Positions 47,262 to 58,835 of a stretch of DNA of 64,000 bases are shown piece by piece. Each line of letters begins with the position of its first letter. Positions within the stretch are counted from its first letter, which is position 1. The DNA is taken from contig JAWRVZ010000040.1 in assembly GCA_037043235.1 (NCBI GenBank), positions 1,676,501 through 1,740,500 of the forward strand. Reading direction: 5' to 3'. Made by a program: the position numbers and the translations under genes. Below the pieces are notes generated by a model. It did not search any database. It saw only the letters and a program-made list of their open reading frames with translations, and was not told the origin of the DNA. Source of the DNA: Rhodeus uyekii (taxonomy: Eukaryota; Chordata; Actinopteri; Cypriniformes; Acheilognathidae).

Positions 47262-47467
47262 TTGATCAACAGGGCTTCACTAAGCAGGCCAAAGCAGATT
47301 GCAGCCGACTTGAAGAGCGAGTGTGGAGGGGGATTTTCGAAAGCAGTCATCATCCGATACACCACATACGGAACCAGAGCCAGCAGGAGAACAGCGATGA
47401 CTAGAGCGAGCCAGGTCTGCCACTGAGAGGCCACGGTCCGCCAGGGTGCACATCTCTGCAACTGGTA
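47262..47467 (-). CDS. Internal exon of an unidentified membrane protein
   Basis: The minus strand shows a good acceptor (GTCTGTGTCTCCCTCAG, ending 47468) and a consensus donor (GTGAGTATC, starting 47261). The 206-bp exon is open in one frame: YQLQRCAPWRTVASQ, a hydrophobic segment WLALVIAVLLLALVPYVV, then YRMMTAFENPPPHS and a second hydrophobic stretch FKSAAICFGLLSEALLI. It ends with two bases of a codon. At least one transmembrane helix is clear, and a second is likely. Both other minus frames hit stops. The protein is not one I can name. The exon joins in phase to the candidate terminal exon at 29776-29911. Upstream exons would lie above 47.5 kb, possibly beyond the window. Confidence 0.65.
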
Positions 47468-47479
47468 CTGAGGGAGACA

Positions 47480-48112
47480 CAGACAGAAAGTCTCATTAAT
47501 GAAGGATAAATTGAGAGAAGGAGATTACTCAGCTGAAGTATGCCATTTTTTTAATGTTAAAATACTTTTTTTTTTTTTTTATCCCAGCTAAATATGTGGA
47601 TATGTAGGCTGAAAAGAGTAAATATTTTGACTCTGAGGTGCTTTCAAAACATTGCCCTCCTAATCAATTGGTCAACACCTTATGTGTGAATTGGATGCAA
47701 ATGGGGATATTCCTCCGTCACAATGAATGACAAACTTTCAAACATCTGGATCCAAAAAGGCTCTATCTTCATTGTTGGCAATTTTAAAAAATATATAGGC
47801 ATAAGAATATACGAATATAGGCATAAGAAAACAAATGCACATACCTTCACTTTTCCCCCCAAGAAAATAGGTAGAAAAAATACTTCAATAGCTTGTTAAA
47901 CAATAATTGCATGTAATTGTAATACAATAAACTTAAATCATGTCAGCAATTCAAAATATTTCTGATAGAATATAAGAAATGCTTGTATAAAAGTATGCTT
48001 CTGTTTTCATTCTGTATCCTGAGGCCTAGTCATTAGGGCTCCACAGAAAACAAACAAACCGCCTTTGTGAGGCTAAACATCCCTCCTGACTACAGCTTGT
48101 GGCTTCACACCT

Positions 48113-48158
<46 letters not shown>

Positions 48159-51100
48159 GCCTTGGCTTCAGGCATGGAGAACTCTGTCACGGCCACACAT
48201 TGCGAGTGTGTGCGCATGTGTCTATGTGTGCGCACTCCTGCGCCCTCAGGCACTTTGTCGCTGACATTTTGTTTTATAGCCTGTTTTATTAATATTCTTG
48301 CCACTTACCAAATTAATATCCGAGTTGGTGAGAAATTTAATAACCACAAAATATTTTACAGCAAAGTATTTACTCTGAGGAAGTAGATGAATAGATCGCA
48401 ACATCCTCAATTTATCTCATAAATATATAAACCAAACAGAGGCTTTTTGTAGGCCACACAGAATGCTATTAGAACAGATCTTTATTCCTTCAAGAACTTC
48501 AAATCTTAGTCCTCGTGTGTGTTTTTGTGGATGAGGAATAACCAATTCCCCTATAAAAAAAGAGAACTTGAGAAGAAGAAAAAAGCCTGACAAGCTAACC
48601 ACTTCTGGTGTGATATCTGGAACAGCATTTAATTAGTGTCCCTGCCTCATCTGCAAATGCATGCCGCCACCTCACTTGTGTTAGAACAGCTATTCATTAA
48701 TTAGATTCTTTGTGGCAAGTGCCACTGAACTATCTGCACTGTTTAAGGTTGCATCAAGCTGCAGTAAGTGCTTTCCTGATAGTGGGACACATCCATCTTC
48801 ATTTCTCAGCCTCTATGTTTGACTCTGCCCTTCAGCCAGATGGAGAAAAACATAGAGAGAAAGAGAGAGAGAGAGAAAGTGAGAATGAAAGAGAGCTTCA
48901 GAGGGACCTGATACGATTCATCCCAGACAGACCCTGAACTTTCACCTGCTTTTATTTCCGCACCGAAGCTAATTAATTTACAGAGGTAAAGTGGGTGCCC
49001 ACTTGTGGAGGCGTTCAAGAGCTGCCATGATCTGAAGCACATACGGCAACAGATACAATCCAACATGTGGAGCTTTTCAGGATCTTGCAGGGGGAAAAAA
49101 AATCAACATCAAAGTCGGACAAATATAAACAGGCCAGATTCCTACAGCAAACAGATATAGGCCATGAGAGGAGAAGCTGTTCCACAAGCACACAGATACT
49201 TCCTGAATGCCATTTTCTCCCTCCCTGTGGTTCAAAACTAAATTGTGTACCTACACAACCCCCATGCCAGCCTAATCTTCTTTCAAACAACCCTTCTTCA
49301 TCTGCATGCAAACACTAGATAGTCTTTACATCATGAGCTTTGCTTGACCTTTGCTCCTCTGAGTTTTTTTGCATTGCTGTGCTCCAGGTGTTTTATTGTA
49401 GTTTGTTTAGTTAGGGAGAGTACATGGCATTAGAAGCACAGTTAGACCGGTTTATATATATGGATGCATGATTGCCTGCAGTCTCACAAGAGCACTGATG
49501 GATTTAGGATTTAGAAATGGATTTAGGTTTAACTTGATGATGGTTTGAAGCTGCTGTTTTTAATGGGGGCTGCATGTTTTGAGTACATTTAAGGGGGTAT
49601 TTACATAACCCAACAATAGGGGACATTGAAAAGTATGCTGTGCGGGACGTCATGCTTACTAATACACTCTGGAGTGTTAATTTAGCTGATTTCCTTCACC
49701 CTCATGTACCTCTTTCCCGAAGCCAAACCCAAATTCAGTTCCTACATGTCAAACACAAACGTTTACTTTTCTTTTTAATTAAAAAAAGTTGTAAACCAGT
49801 ATACTACCCAACCCCAACTTAAAGTAGCCAAGACATGGAAGGTATGACAAACTGGAATGGAATTAATTTATTGGAATGAATTCTTAAGGAATGTAAAAGG
49901 AAAAGCTGATAAAGTATCTAAAGTATTTAAACTTTTATGTATACACTTCAGCTTATTGCTGTAAAATGTCTGCCTTTGTGCTTAAGTTGAATCTGTAAAA
50001 GGAGCTGAGATGCTGTTTGTTAAAAAAGAAACAGTTTTCCATCTTCTAAAGGTAAGAGACACAATTCCCAAGACAAACACTTCTGAAAGCTAATATGTTG
50101 CTAAACAATGTGAAGCTTCTGATTGATGGACTGCAAAGGAAAAGGAGCACACAGAGTATGGGTCAGTCTCTTTGTCTTAAATAGTCAGAGGCAAGATGGC
50201 AGAGCACGCAAATGTTTTTTGTGTTTTTTTTTTTAATGGGTGAATAGTGAAATGGAGCACTACTGTGCAGCTGTTAGCCTTGTATCTCTATCCTCTCAGT
50301 ATGCCCCTGGGCCCCTGTCATATTTGTATTTAAACAATGGCTCTATCAAGGCTAAGAAGGCTCAGTTGGAGTTAAAAGCACCGCAAAGGGTCACAAAATA
50401 TAACAGGACAATTTGATTTCCCTGGAAGACCCAAAGATAAGAAGAAGCATTATTGAGACAAGCAGTGGAAAAGATGGGCTTGTGGGTTTCCATGTTTTTA
50501 TGTTCCTTCTGGAACTATTAGATATAAACTGTAAAATCAAGTAGCATTGTTTGTTGGGTGGATGGATGCATGCATGGATAGATTATTTTCTAATTAATTA
50601 ATTATGAATAAATAAATAAATTATACATACATGCATTACAAATATGTATTTATAAAACAATTTACCCAAAAATTAAGAAAACCGAAAATACTTGACAGTG
50701 AGTGGAACACCCTCATATATTCAGTCAACACAAAAGTAAAAGTCCCCTTTTTATTGTTACAATGTACATTTTTTAAACTTAATAAAGCATATTCAGCTGG
50801 GCTAAATCAAACCAGCTATAAGTTGATTAGCTCTCTAATGGATAATGAATGTGAAAATTGTTCATGCAGCTTTTGATAACCTCTTTACATGTTATGAATA
50901 CATATGTGCAATAAAGTGGATGTAAAGGAAAAATTAACTGGGTCAAGCATCTGAGTTGCTTTATATGTAACTAGGTATTCAAAATAATGGTGGATAATTA
51001 AACATCATATTATCCCAAATGGCGCAAATGTGTAACGTTTTTAGTAGGTAATCCAGTATAAATACATTGTTAGTATGCTTGTTGTAATAAATTAACTCTT

Positions 51101-52016
51101 GGTTAACAATCACAGACAGCATTGTGTTCATCACCTCCTAATGTTTTATGAAAATGACCTTTACGAGCCATCCCAATCAATCAATTAGGCGACACAAGGG
51201 CTTTTGGGATTTTTTAAAAGCCAACATCTTGAAAGTAGGACACTACACATTCTTCTATGATCCATATTAATAAGTAACCTAAATACATTTTCTACGTTTG
51301 TACATTACATATATGTGACTTCATTTTTTAGAAATGTATTTCACCTAAGGGCCTAACTACAGATCTATTATAAATTTGTTTCTATATTTACAAGATGTCC
51401 TCTTTGCACTACTGCAACAAAATAAAAAAAGCACACAAAAAAAGTTTGATATGGTATAACCAGCCAGAATCCATTGTCAATCTTGGTACACTGGGATACA
51501 GAGTCTAAGGGAAAAGTCACAATAACATTTTCTCAGGGGAACTCATAATGACTGATCAAATCTACAAGAGAGGCACAGTTCATCTTTAACATGCTGTAAA
51601 TGATGTCGGCTGAAGAAAGGAAACAAAAAACACAAATGGTCAAGTGAAAGGAAACACCCTGGAGAGAAAGTACAGAGTTGGAAAAAAAGGCATGAATATA
51701 TTTTGTCCTCTCCTTCCGGCTGCTGTTTTGCATAGACATTGCTGTGTTGGCGTGGGAGTAGAGGGCTCTGTTAGACCAGCATTAGCATAAGTTGATCAGA
51801 GGGTCTGTCTGAATCTGACAGGAAAGAGGATGGGCCCTGAAGTGAACATTTTGTGACCACTACGAGATACAGATAGACAACTTTACTACAGGATCAAAGA
51901 CTCATTTCCTGCAGCTAAGTGAATACTGACGGGTTGCTGAGAGGTTCCACTTGCTTTAAAAGTGGGCAGTGAACAGAAAGTACAAGAAACGTATTATAAA
52001 ATATAATATAAACTCA
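47480..52016. other. Intron-like non-coding stretch
   Basis: (TC)n at 48115-48148, a GA-rich tract near 48855-48890, and possible conserved blocks at 48620-48720 (TTAATTAG, ATTAATTAG) and 49050-49260. A minus-strand acceptor near 51611 is followed by 24 codons and a stop (DIIYSMLKMNCASLV...), not accepted as a gene. Confidence 0.4.
48115..48148. repeat. (TC)n microsatellite
   Basis: Simple repeat, interrupted once (GTCTCTCTC). Confidence 0.9.
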
Positions 52017-52199
52017 GTTTTACTTAATTTTGGTGGTCACTTTAACACATTCTGTTCACTATAAGTAATGGTGCACCTACATGTTAAATAACTCTCATTT
52101 AGTTGAGTCTACTAATTAATACACTAATGATAGTTAGTTGACATGCAATTGCAAAATTACTTCATTGATCAAAAAGGACAATCAAAATAAAGTGTTACC
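52017..52199. mobile_element. Fold-back MITE, third copy
   Basis: The left end TTTTACTTAATTTTGGTGGTC and the reversed right end AGGTAACACTTTATTTTGATTG are inverted repeats. The inner words CACTATAAGTAATGGTGCACC and GTTGACATGCAATTGC match the copy at 32756. Confidence 0.6.
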
Positions 52200-52713
52200 T
52201 TAACGTCATCTGATACGTGAACTAATCATTCAGGCTGGTTTTGTGAACCAAATCAATCTTGAATGATTCATTCTTTCATCTAGATTTCCAGTGAATAATG
52301 CATTTGTTCCTAAAAAAAGAATTTGTATGGCTTCAGAAGATTTGGAAAACAGATTCTTATGGCATTTGTGATACTTTTATGTTGTGTTTTGGAGCTTGAC
52401 AGCATTAGTCCTTGTTCACTTTCATTATAATAAACAGCAGCCAGGGTATTCTTCAAATAAACTGACATGGTGGTGAAAAAAATAATTTACATTTTTTTTA
52501 GTTATCAGTTTTAGTTAAACTACTCTTTTAAAAAATGTCATGAGAGGATTTTTTTATTATTATTTTTTTTACAAATATACAATTGACATCTGATTCAATA
52601 GTGCGGTAATAAAAGCAATATAAAATGGCAACTTAAATAAAAACTAATGCAACAATAATATGGCAGAATGGCAGAAACTCAATGAGGGGAAAGAAGCAGA
52701 TTTTTTTGGCTGG
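52200..52713. other. AT-rich non-coding stretch
   Basis: Nothing recognised. Confidence 0.4.
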
Positions 52714-53058
52714 TGTGCGATGCGGAGACACGGGAGGAGCCACAGGAGATACTGCTCAATACTTTTTTTTAACGACAAACAAGGAAACCCAAAATACTTT
52801 AACTATAAACAGAAACGACACTCGCTAGTGCAAAACTTGGGAACCACAGGGACCATCCACACACTTAAGACATCCGTAGAACACTGACAATTACCAACAA
52901 AGACAAAGGAACACAGGAGGGTATTTATGGACAAACACTGAAGGATCAACAGCTGACGAGACTAACGATCAGTGATTAGACACAGACAGGTGCAGGAAGG
53001 ACATGAGAGATACACAGAAAGGGACCCGGATGTGAACAGACGTGACCAGACTGTGACA
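52714..53058 (-). mobile_element. Solo LTR, about 345 bp, minus orientation
   Basis: Read on the minus strand it begins TGTCACAGTCTGGTCACG and contains ATCCGGGTCCCTTTCTGTG, matching the family at 15378 and 42164. The 3' border (left side) is approximate, and no target duplication is seen. Confidence 0.65.
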
Positions 53059-54609
53059 GTATTTTTATTATTATTTCTATTTAAGCACTAAAGTGTTACA
53101 ATCATTTAAAAAAATATATATTTTCCACATTTTTGGTAAAAAAAAAAAAAACAAACTTCTTAGCAGTTGCTTTCCATAATGATTTATGGTTCGTTACTCA
53201 GTTTAATTCCTAATTAAATCAGATGGATGTAGCTCTGTCTAACTCCCTTTCTCCCTAGGATGAGAGCATGTTTCATTAACACCAGCGGCCTAAAGAAAAA
53301 CGACCCCAGAGTGCACTGTGATGTTTCTTGCATACGTTGTTCTACAAAACATACAGCACCAATGGAACATATCCGATTGCAATAAAATACTACTGGGAAC
53401 CAGAAATGACAAGTTTCATGACAGCTTTGGCACTTTGGCTCACTCACAAGCACTCTCTCATAAAAAATAAAAATAAACCTTTAGTCAAATTAATTCAACA
53501 ACTGGCAACGCCTTGCAAAGCCACCCAAAAGCACCCGAAATCTCCACCCTGCAAAAACGTACCACAAATTACCCATAAAAGCTAATTAATGCAAAAAAAT
53601 ATATCCAAAAATGTACTACTTGCGTAGAAAGGAAGCTTTATTGTCACACTATTTTAAGATTGCACATTTTTCAATAGTATTTTGAAGTTTTGCTCAGGAA
53701 CAGGAGCTTGGACAGAGCATCTGAAATGAGCTTGTGTGTTATTTGTAGTGTTTGTAGACCGACAATCTAACGTTCCTGAAGCATGAGAGTAGAGTCCATT
53801 AACTAATAGAGATTAAAAGCCTGATGCCTCTCCCCCTCCCTCGGATTACACTTCCAAAGCACACGGCTGATTGATGAGAACCAGCAGGCTGCCTGGAATC
53901 TCTGCTTTCATTAAGGTTTCCCTCCCTCCTTCCCTCTTTCCATCCACCCATCCCACCATCCGCTTCGCTATACCTTCGTCCATCTCAGTGGGGGAAGAGG
54001 GAGGTAAACAGATGGAGAGGTCTGGAGGAGATAAGTGGCAGCACTTTAGCATGAGCACTAGAAGGGTTCCATGCACCGAAGGGTCATTTTTGCCACCTGA
54101 TGTGATCTATTCTGACATGAAAGAAGTCCACCTATATGTCATCATCTGCTATGTGCAGGTTCTCTCATGAGCAAGACTGGATCACTCCGAGTTGCTAGAC
54201 CAAGAGGCTTAACTTTTACACTGTAAAACCAAAAAGTGAAATTAAATCAAGTGTGTTAATTTGACTCAAATACTATGGAAAATTCATTGTTCTTAATAGA
54301 AAAAAAGATTATGAGAAATCAACTGATTTAATGAAGCTGAATCAGTTGTCGTAAGATCACCATGCTTTGCATCAGACTGTATATAATGAGACAACTTGTT
54401 GAAATTATTATTTAATGTGTTTTGCACAAAATGATTGTAGGTGGATATGTGTTAATGTTTAATGTTCTGTATGTTGGGATGCATAGGGGTTTCTGTTTTG
54501 TTGCAAGGGTTATTTTATTTGTGCTTTTGTAGTACAAACTAAAAAATTAAAGTTCTGCTAAATTAATCTTTGAGTTAATTATATGTGTGGTATATATTAA
54601 TTATATAAT

Positions 54610-54645
<36 letters not shown>

Positions 54646-54655
54646 TTCCAAAGTA
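53059..54655. other. Non-coding stretch
   Basis: 53820-54070 is GC-balanced and may be a conserved element. (TG)n lies at 54614-54644, just before the LINE. No exon accepted. Confidence 0.4.
54614..54644. repeat. (TG)n microsatellite
   Basis: Simple repeat immediately upstream of the LINE. Confidence 0.9.
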
Positions 54656-54869
54656 AGCAAGATGGAAGATTTTTGGAAATATCGGTCTGAGATGGAGATG
54701 GAGGCACCTAGGTAAGATTGTTTCAGACGGACCGTTTTGACTGCTGCACTGCTGCTGTTTCCTGTTTCCTGTTTGCAGTGGATTGCGTTTCGTTTTTCTC
54801 GCTCGCGCCTTTTTTCCCGACTTCATCAAACAACTGGTCAACAAGTTGGATCAACACACGCGGTGAGTC

Positions 54870-55739
54870 ATGTCATCTTCTCTCAAAATTGTCACTTGCA
54901 CTGCCTGCTTCATGCATAGTCTTTCTGTCTCTGTCAGCTGTGAAGGCTTCACATGTCATAAATGTAGGGACATAATTAGGCTGACAGAGAAGGTTTCAGA
55001 ATTAGAGACACGCATCCAAACTTTAATCGAGGATAGTAAGAATGTAAGGGCTTTAGATACTACTTTGGATGCGACTAGCTTAGCAAACCCTGTACATTGT
55101 TCGGTTCCGGCTGTAGAGCCCGTGCAGCAGGGCAACTGGGTGACTGTGAGACGGCATAATCGCGGGTCAAAAAACCACTGTTCCATTCCGATCAGAACAT
55201 CAAACAGGTTCTCCCCACTCAGTGACGCACCCACTGAGAAACCTGTTGAAAGTGCCCTAGTGATTGGCGATTCTATTACTCGGAATGTGAAAATAGAGAC
55301 TCCAGCCACCATAGTCACATGTTTGCCGGGAGCCAGAGCGCCTGACGTCAAAGCAAATTTAAAAGTGCTGGCTAAGGCTAATCGTAAATATTCTAAGATT
55401 GTTATTCACGTCGGCGCTAATGATGTCCGACTTCGTCAGTCGGAGATCACTAAAAGTAATATTAAAGAGGTGTGTGAACTCGCAAGTACGATGTCAGGCA
55501 CTGTAATTTGCTCTGGCCCTCTTCCTATGCGCAGGAGTGATGAGATGCTTAGCAGATTATCCTCACTCAATGGCTGGATGTCTAAGTGGTGCCCGCGGAA
55601 TAACATAGGGTTTATAGACAATTGGAAAAGTTTTTGGGGCAGACCTGACCTGTTGAAAAGAGATGGTATTCATCCCACCTGGGATGGTGCCGCTCTTCTC
55701 TCTAATAATTTGGCATATAGTCTTAGAGCTAAACCTTGA
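54870..55739 (+). CDS. LINE ORF1: zinc-finger, coiled-coil, SGNH esterase protein
   Basis: 289 residues from the ATG at 54870. The N-terminus has Cys/His residues spaced like the PHD-type finger of CR1 ORF1 (C10, C13, C24, C29, H30, C32), then a short heptad-like helix (about 36-53). From about 128 it is an SGNH/GDSL esterase domain: Ser in VIGDSITRN (S135), Gly in LPGARAP (G154), Asn in HVGANDV (N184), and Asp/His in DGIHPTWDG (D265, H268). All four catalytic-block residues are present. Such ORF1 proteins occur in CR1/L2 LINEs; they probably bind nucleic acid, and the esterase's target is not known. The stop UGA (55737-55739) is followed by CUA. ORF2 follows in the same frame. Confidence 0.85.
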   Translation: MSSSLKIVTCTACFMHSLSVSVSCEGFTCHKCRDIIRLTEKVSELETRIQTLIEDSKNVRALDTTLDATSLANPVHCSVPAVEPVQQGNWVTVRRHNRGSKNHCSIPIRTSNRFSPLSDAPTEKPVESALVIGDSITRNVKIETPATIVTCLPGARAPDVKANLKVLAKANRKYSKIVIHVGANDVRLRQSEITKSNIKEVCELASTMSGTVICSGPLPMRRSDEMLSRLSSLNGWMSKWCPRNNIGFIDNWKSFWGRPDLLKRDGIHPTWDGAALLSNNLAYSLRAKP

Positions 55740-55742
55740 CTA
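55737..55742 (+). promoter_or_regulatory. UGA CUA stop context between ORF1 and ORF2 (possible readthrough site)
   Basis: The ORF1 stop reads TGACTA. The 44 codons from 55740 to the start of the ORF2 segment at 55872 contain no stop and no ATG, so the two frames differ by this one stop only. UGA followed by CUA is the best known leaky context in eukaryotic and viral mRNAs. Use in this element is inference. Confidence 0.55.
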
Positions 55743-58700
55743 ACTGGGGTCCAGGTCAGGAAGCAGACAAACTGGCTAAACCGACCGTCTGCTAGCTGTC
55801 TCACGTCACAGAGGTCAGATGAATTCCAACACATAGAGACTCTTTCACCTATATATCATCCTATAGAGATTGTGTCTGTTCCCCGAATTAGCAAATACAA
55901 AAATCTCTCAAAATCGTTTAAGAGTAAAAATTTAATTGATTTACAAACAGCTAAGAACGGATATAACACAAATGAACAAATGATAAAGCTTGGGTTACTG
56001 AATATACGATCCCTTTCCTCAAAAGCACTTATTGTAAATGATATGATTACAGATCATAAACTAGATGTGCTGTGTTTGACAGAAACTTGGCTAAAACCAG
56101 ACGATTATATTACTTTAAATGAGTCCACCCCTCAAAATTACTGTTATAAACATGAGCCTCGTCTGAAAGGTAAAGGAGGAGGTGTTGCTGTAATTTATAG
56201 TAACACGATCAGTACTGCTCAAAGGTCTAATTTGAAATATAATTCTTTTGAAGTGATGGTCCTCAATGTAAAATTATCTAGTGCAAGTAATAATTCCTGT
56301 TTAACTTTTGTGCTGGCTATTCTATACAGGCCTCCAGGGCACCATACAGACTTTATCAAAGAATTTGCTGATTTTCTCTCAGGATTAGTAATGTCTGCAG
56401 ATAAAGTCATAATCGTCGGTGATTTTAACATCCATGTAGATAATGAAAAAGACGCATTGGGATTGGCATTTAGAGACATTTTAAACTCTATTGGAGTTAC
56501 ACAACATGTATCAGGACCCACTCATTCTCGTAATCATACTTTAGATCTAATATTGTCATATGGGATCAATGTTGATACTGTTCAAATTCTGCAGCAGAGC
56601 GATGACATCTCAGATCATTACTTAGTTGCGTGTAGATTACCTTTAGCCAAAGTCGAAAAACTAACTCCCTGTTATAAATATAGTAGAACTATCACTCCTA
56701 ACACAAAAGATAGCTTTATAAATAATCTTCCCGATCAGTTTCATCTACTTAACATCCCAGATAGCCTAGAAGAACTTGATGTTGCAACAGAAACTATAAA
56801 CTCTCTCTTTTCCAGCACTTTAGACACTGTTGCTCCGTTACGCTTAAAGAAGATTAAAGAAAATAGTCCAACACCGTGGTACAACGAGCACACCCGGGCC
56901 CTCAAGAGAACAGCCAGAAAAATGGAGCGGAGCTGGAAAAAAACTAAGCTAGAGGTTTTTCGCCTTTCATGGAAAGACAGCTCTATTGCATTCAGAAAGG
57001 CCTTAAGATCAGCTAGATCTACTTACTTTTCTACCCTCTTAGAAGAAAACAAATACAACCCTAGGTATTTATTTGATACAGTGACTAAATTAACAAGAAA
57101 TAAAGCCTCAACCCCAGATGCTTTAAATCAGCACAGCACTAATGACTTCATGGACTTCTTTACTTGCAAAATTAATAATATTAGAGAGAAAATAATAAAC
57201 ATGCAACAATCTACTACAATATTCCGAAATACAGTACATTTTAGTGTCCCTGAAGAAAAATTCCAATCCTTCATTGCTATTGGGGAGGAAGAATTGTCTA
57301 AACTCGTTAAATCATCAAAATCAACAACATGTATGCTAGACCCAATACCGACTAAGCTACTGAAAGAGATGCTTCCAGAAATCACAGATCCTATTCTTAA
57401 TATTATTAATTCTTCTTTGTCATTAGGATACGTACCAAAAACCTTTAAGCTGGCTGTAATTAAACCGCTTATTAAAAAACCACAACTTGATCCTACAGAA
57501 TTAGTTAATTACAGGCCGATATCGAATCTACCTTTCTTGTCAAAGATTCTAGAAAAGGCAATATCTTTACAACTATGTTCCTTTCTAGAAAGAAACAGCA
57601 TCTACGAGGATTTCCAGTCAGGATTTAGACCATATCATAGTACTGAGACTGCTCTAATTAGAGTTACAAATGATTTGCTATTATCATCCGATCGTGGTTG
57701 TATCTCTCTGTTAGTGTTACTGGACCTTAATGCTGCATTTGATACTATTGACCACAAAATCCTTCTGAATAGACTTGAAAATTATGTTGGCATTAGTGGA
57801 GTTGCATTAGCCTGGTTCAAGTCATACTTATCTGAGCGTTATCAGTTTGTAGCATTAAATGAGGAGATGTCATATCGGTCACGGGTTCAATATGGAGTTC
57901 CTCAAGGTTCAGTACTAGGACCATTGCTTTTCACCCTGTACATGCTTCCTTTGGGTGCAGTTATTAGGAAGCATGGCATTAGCTTTCATTGTTACGCTGA
58001 TGATACTCAGCTCTATATTTCTTCTCATCCTGATGAAACGAACAAATTCACTGAATTAACAGAATGCATAACCGATATAAAAAATTGGATGACTAATAAC
58101 TTTCTACTGCTAAATTCTGAAAAAACAGAGATTCTAATTATCAGACCAAAAAGTTCGGCACATAATAATCTAGACTACTGCCTAACACTCGATGGCTGCT
58201 CTGTCAAGTCTTCGTCGTCAGTTAGAAACCTGGGTGTGCTCTTTGATACCAATCTTTCATTTGAAAGCCATGTTTCTAGCATCTGTAAAACGGCGTTCTT
58301 CCATCTTAAAAATATATCTAAATTGCGACATATGCTATCTAAGACAAATGCGGAAAAGTTAGTTCATGCGTTCATGAGTTCAAGGCTAGATTATTGTAAT
58401 GCTTTACTAGGTGGTTGCTCTGCACGCTTAATAAACAAATTCCAACTGGTCCAAAATGCAGCAGCTCGAGTTCTTACTAGAACCAGGAAGTATGAGCATA
58501 TTAGCCCAGTTCTGTCAAACCTGCACTGGCTTCCTATTAAACACCGAATACATTTTAAAATCTTGCTAATTACTTACAAAGCATTAAATGGTTTAGCTCC
58601 ACAGTACTTGAGCGATCTCTTAACACATTATAGTCCTTCACGTCTATTGCGATCCCAAAATACTGACCAGCTTATAATACCTAGAATATCAAAGTCAACT

Positions 58701-58835
58701 GCTGGCGGGCGATCCTTTTCCTATTTAGCTCCTAAACTCTGGAACAGTCTTCCTATTACAGTTCGGGAAGCAGACACACTCTGTCAGTTTAAATGTAGAC
58801 TAAAAACACATCTTTTCAACCTGGCATACACATAA
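55740..58835 (+). CDS. LINE ORF2: endonuclease and reverse transcriptase
   Basis: The frame is open from the ORF1 stop to 58835. The first ATG is at 55980, just before the endonuclease domain, so independent initiation would start there; readthrough would include everything from 55740. Numbering from 55872, the AP-type endonuclease has LNIRSLSS (N44), ETW (E71), VGDFN (183-186) and SDH (247-249). The reverse transcriptase has NYRPISNLPFLSKILEK (546-562), LDLNAAFDT (Asp 618), GVPQGSVLGPLLF (675-687) and YADD (708-711). The C-terminal part continues to about residue 987 and ends normally. All catalytic residues are intact. It copies LINE RNA at a nicked target site and may also move the SINEs sharing its tail. 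Confidence 0.9.
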   Translation, partial: LTGVQVRKQTNWLNRPSASCLTSQRSDEFQHIETLSPIYHPIEIVSVPRISKYKNLSKSFKSKNLIDLQTAKNGYNTNEQMIKLGLLNIRSLSSKALIVNDMITDHKLDVLCLTETWLKPDDYITLNESTPQNYCYKHEPRLKGKGGGVAVIYSNTISTAQRSNLKYNSFEVMVLNVKLSSASNNSCLTFVLAILYRPPGHHTDFIKEFADFLSGLVMSADKVIIVGDFNIHVDNEKDALGLAFRDILNSIGVTQHVSGPTHSRNHTLDLILSYGINVDTVQILQQSDDISDHYLVACRLPLAKVEKLTPCYKYSRTITPNTKDSFINNLPDQFHLLNIPDSLEELDVATETINSLFSSTLDTVAPLRLKKIKENSPTPWYNEHTRALKRTARKMERSWKKTKLEVFRLSWKDSSIAFRKALRSARSTYFSTLLEENKYNPRYLFDTVTKLTRNKASTPDALNQHSTNDFMDFFTCKINNIREKIINMQQSTTIFRNTVHFSVPEEKFQSFIAIGEEELSKLVKSSKSTTCMLDPIPTKLLKEMLPEITDPILNIINSSLSLGYVPKTFKLAVIKPLIKKPQLDPTELVNYRPISNLPFLSKILEKAISLQLCSFLERNSIYEDFQSGFRPYHSTETALIRVTNDLLLSSDRGCISLLVLLDLNAAFDTIDHKILLNRLENYVGISGVALAWFKSYLSERYQFVALNEEMSYRSRVQYGVPQGSVLGPLLFTLYMLPLGAVIRKHGISFHCYADDTQLYISSHPDETNKFTELTECITDIKNWMTNNFLLLNSEKTEILIIRPKSSAHNNLDYCLTLDGCSVKSSSSVRNLGVLFDTNLSFESHVSSICKTAFFHLKNISKLRHMLSKTNAEKLVHAFMSSRLDYCNALLGGCSARLINKFQLVQNAAARVLTRTRKYEHISPVLSNLHWLPIKHRIHFKILLITYKALNGLAPQYLSDLLTHYSPSRLLRSQNTDQLIIPRISKSTAGGRSFSYLAPKLWNSLPITVREADTLCQFKCRLKTHLFNLAYT

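Noticed and set aside
51540..51611. Minus-strand acceptor followed by DIIYSMLKMNCASLV and a stop
   Set aside because: Only 24 codons, no partner exon recognised and no matching donor; acceptors of this quality occur by chance in AT-rich introns.
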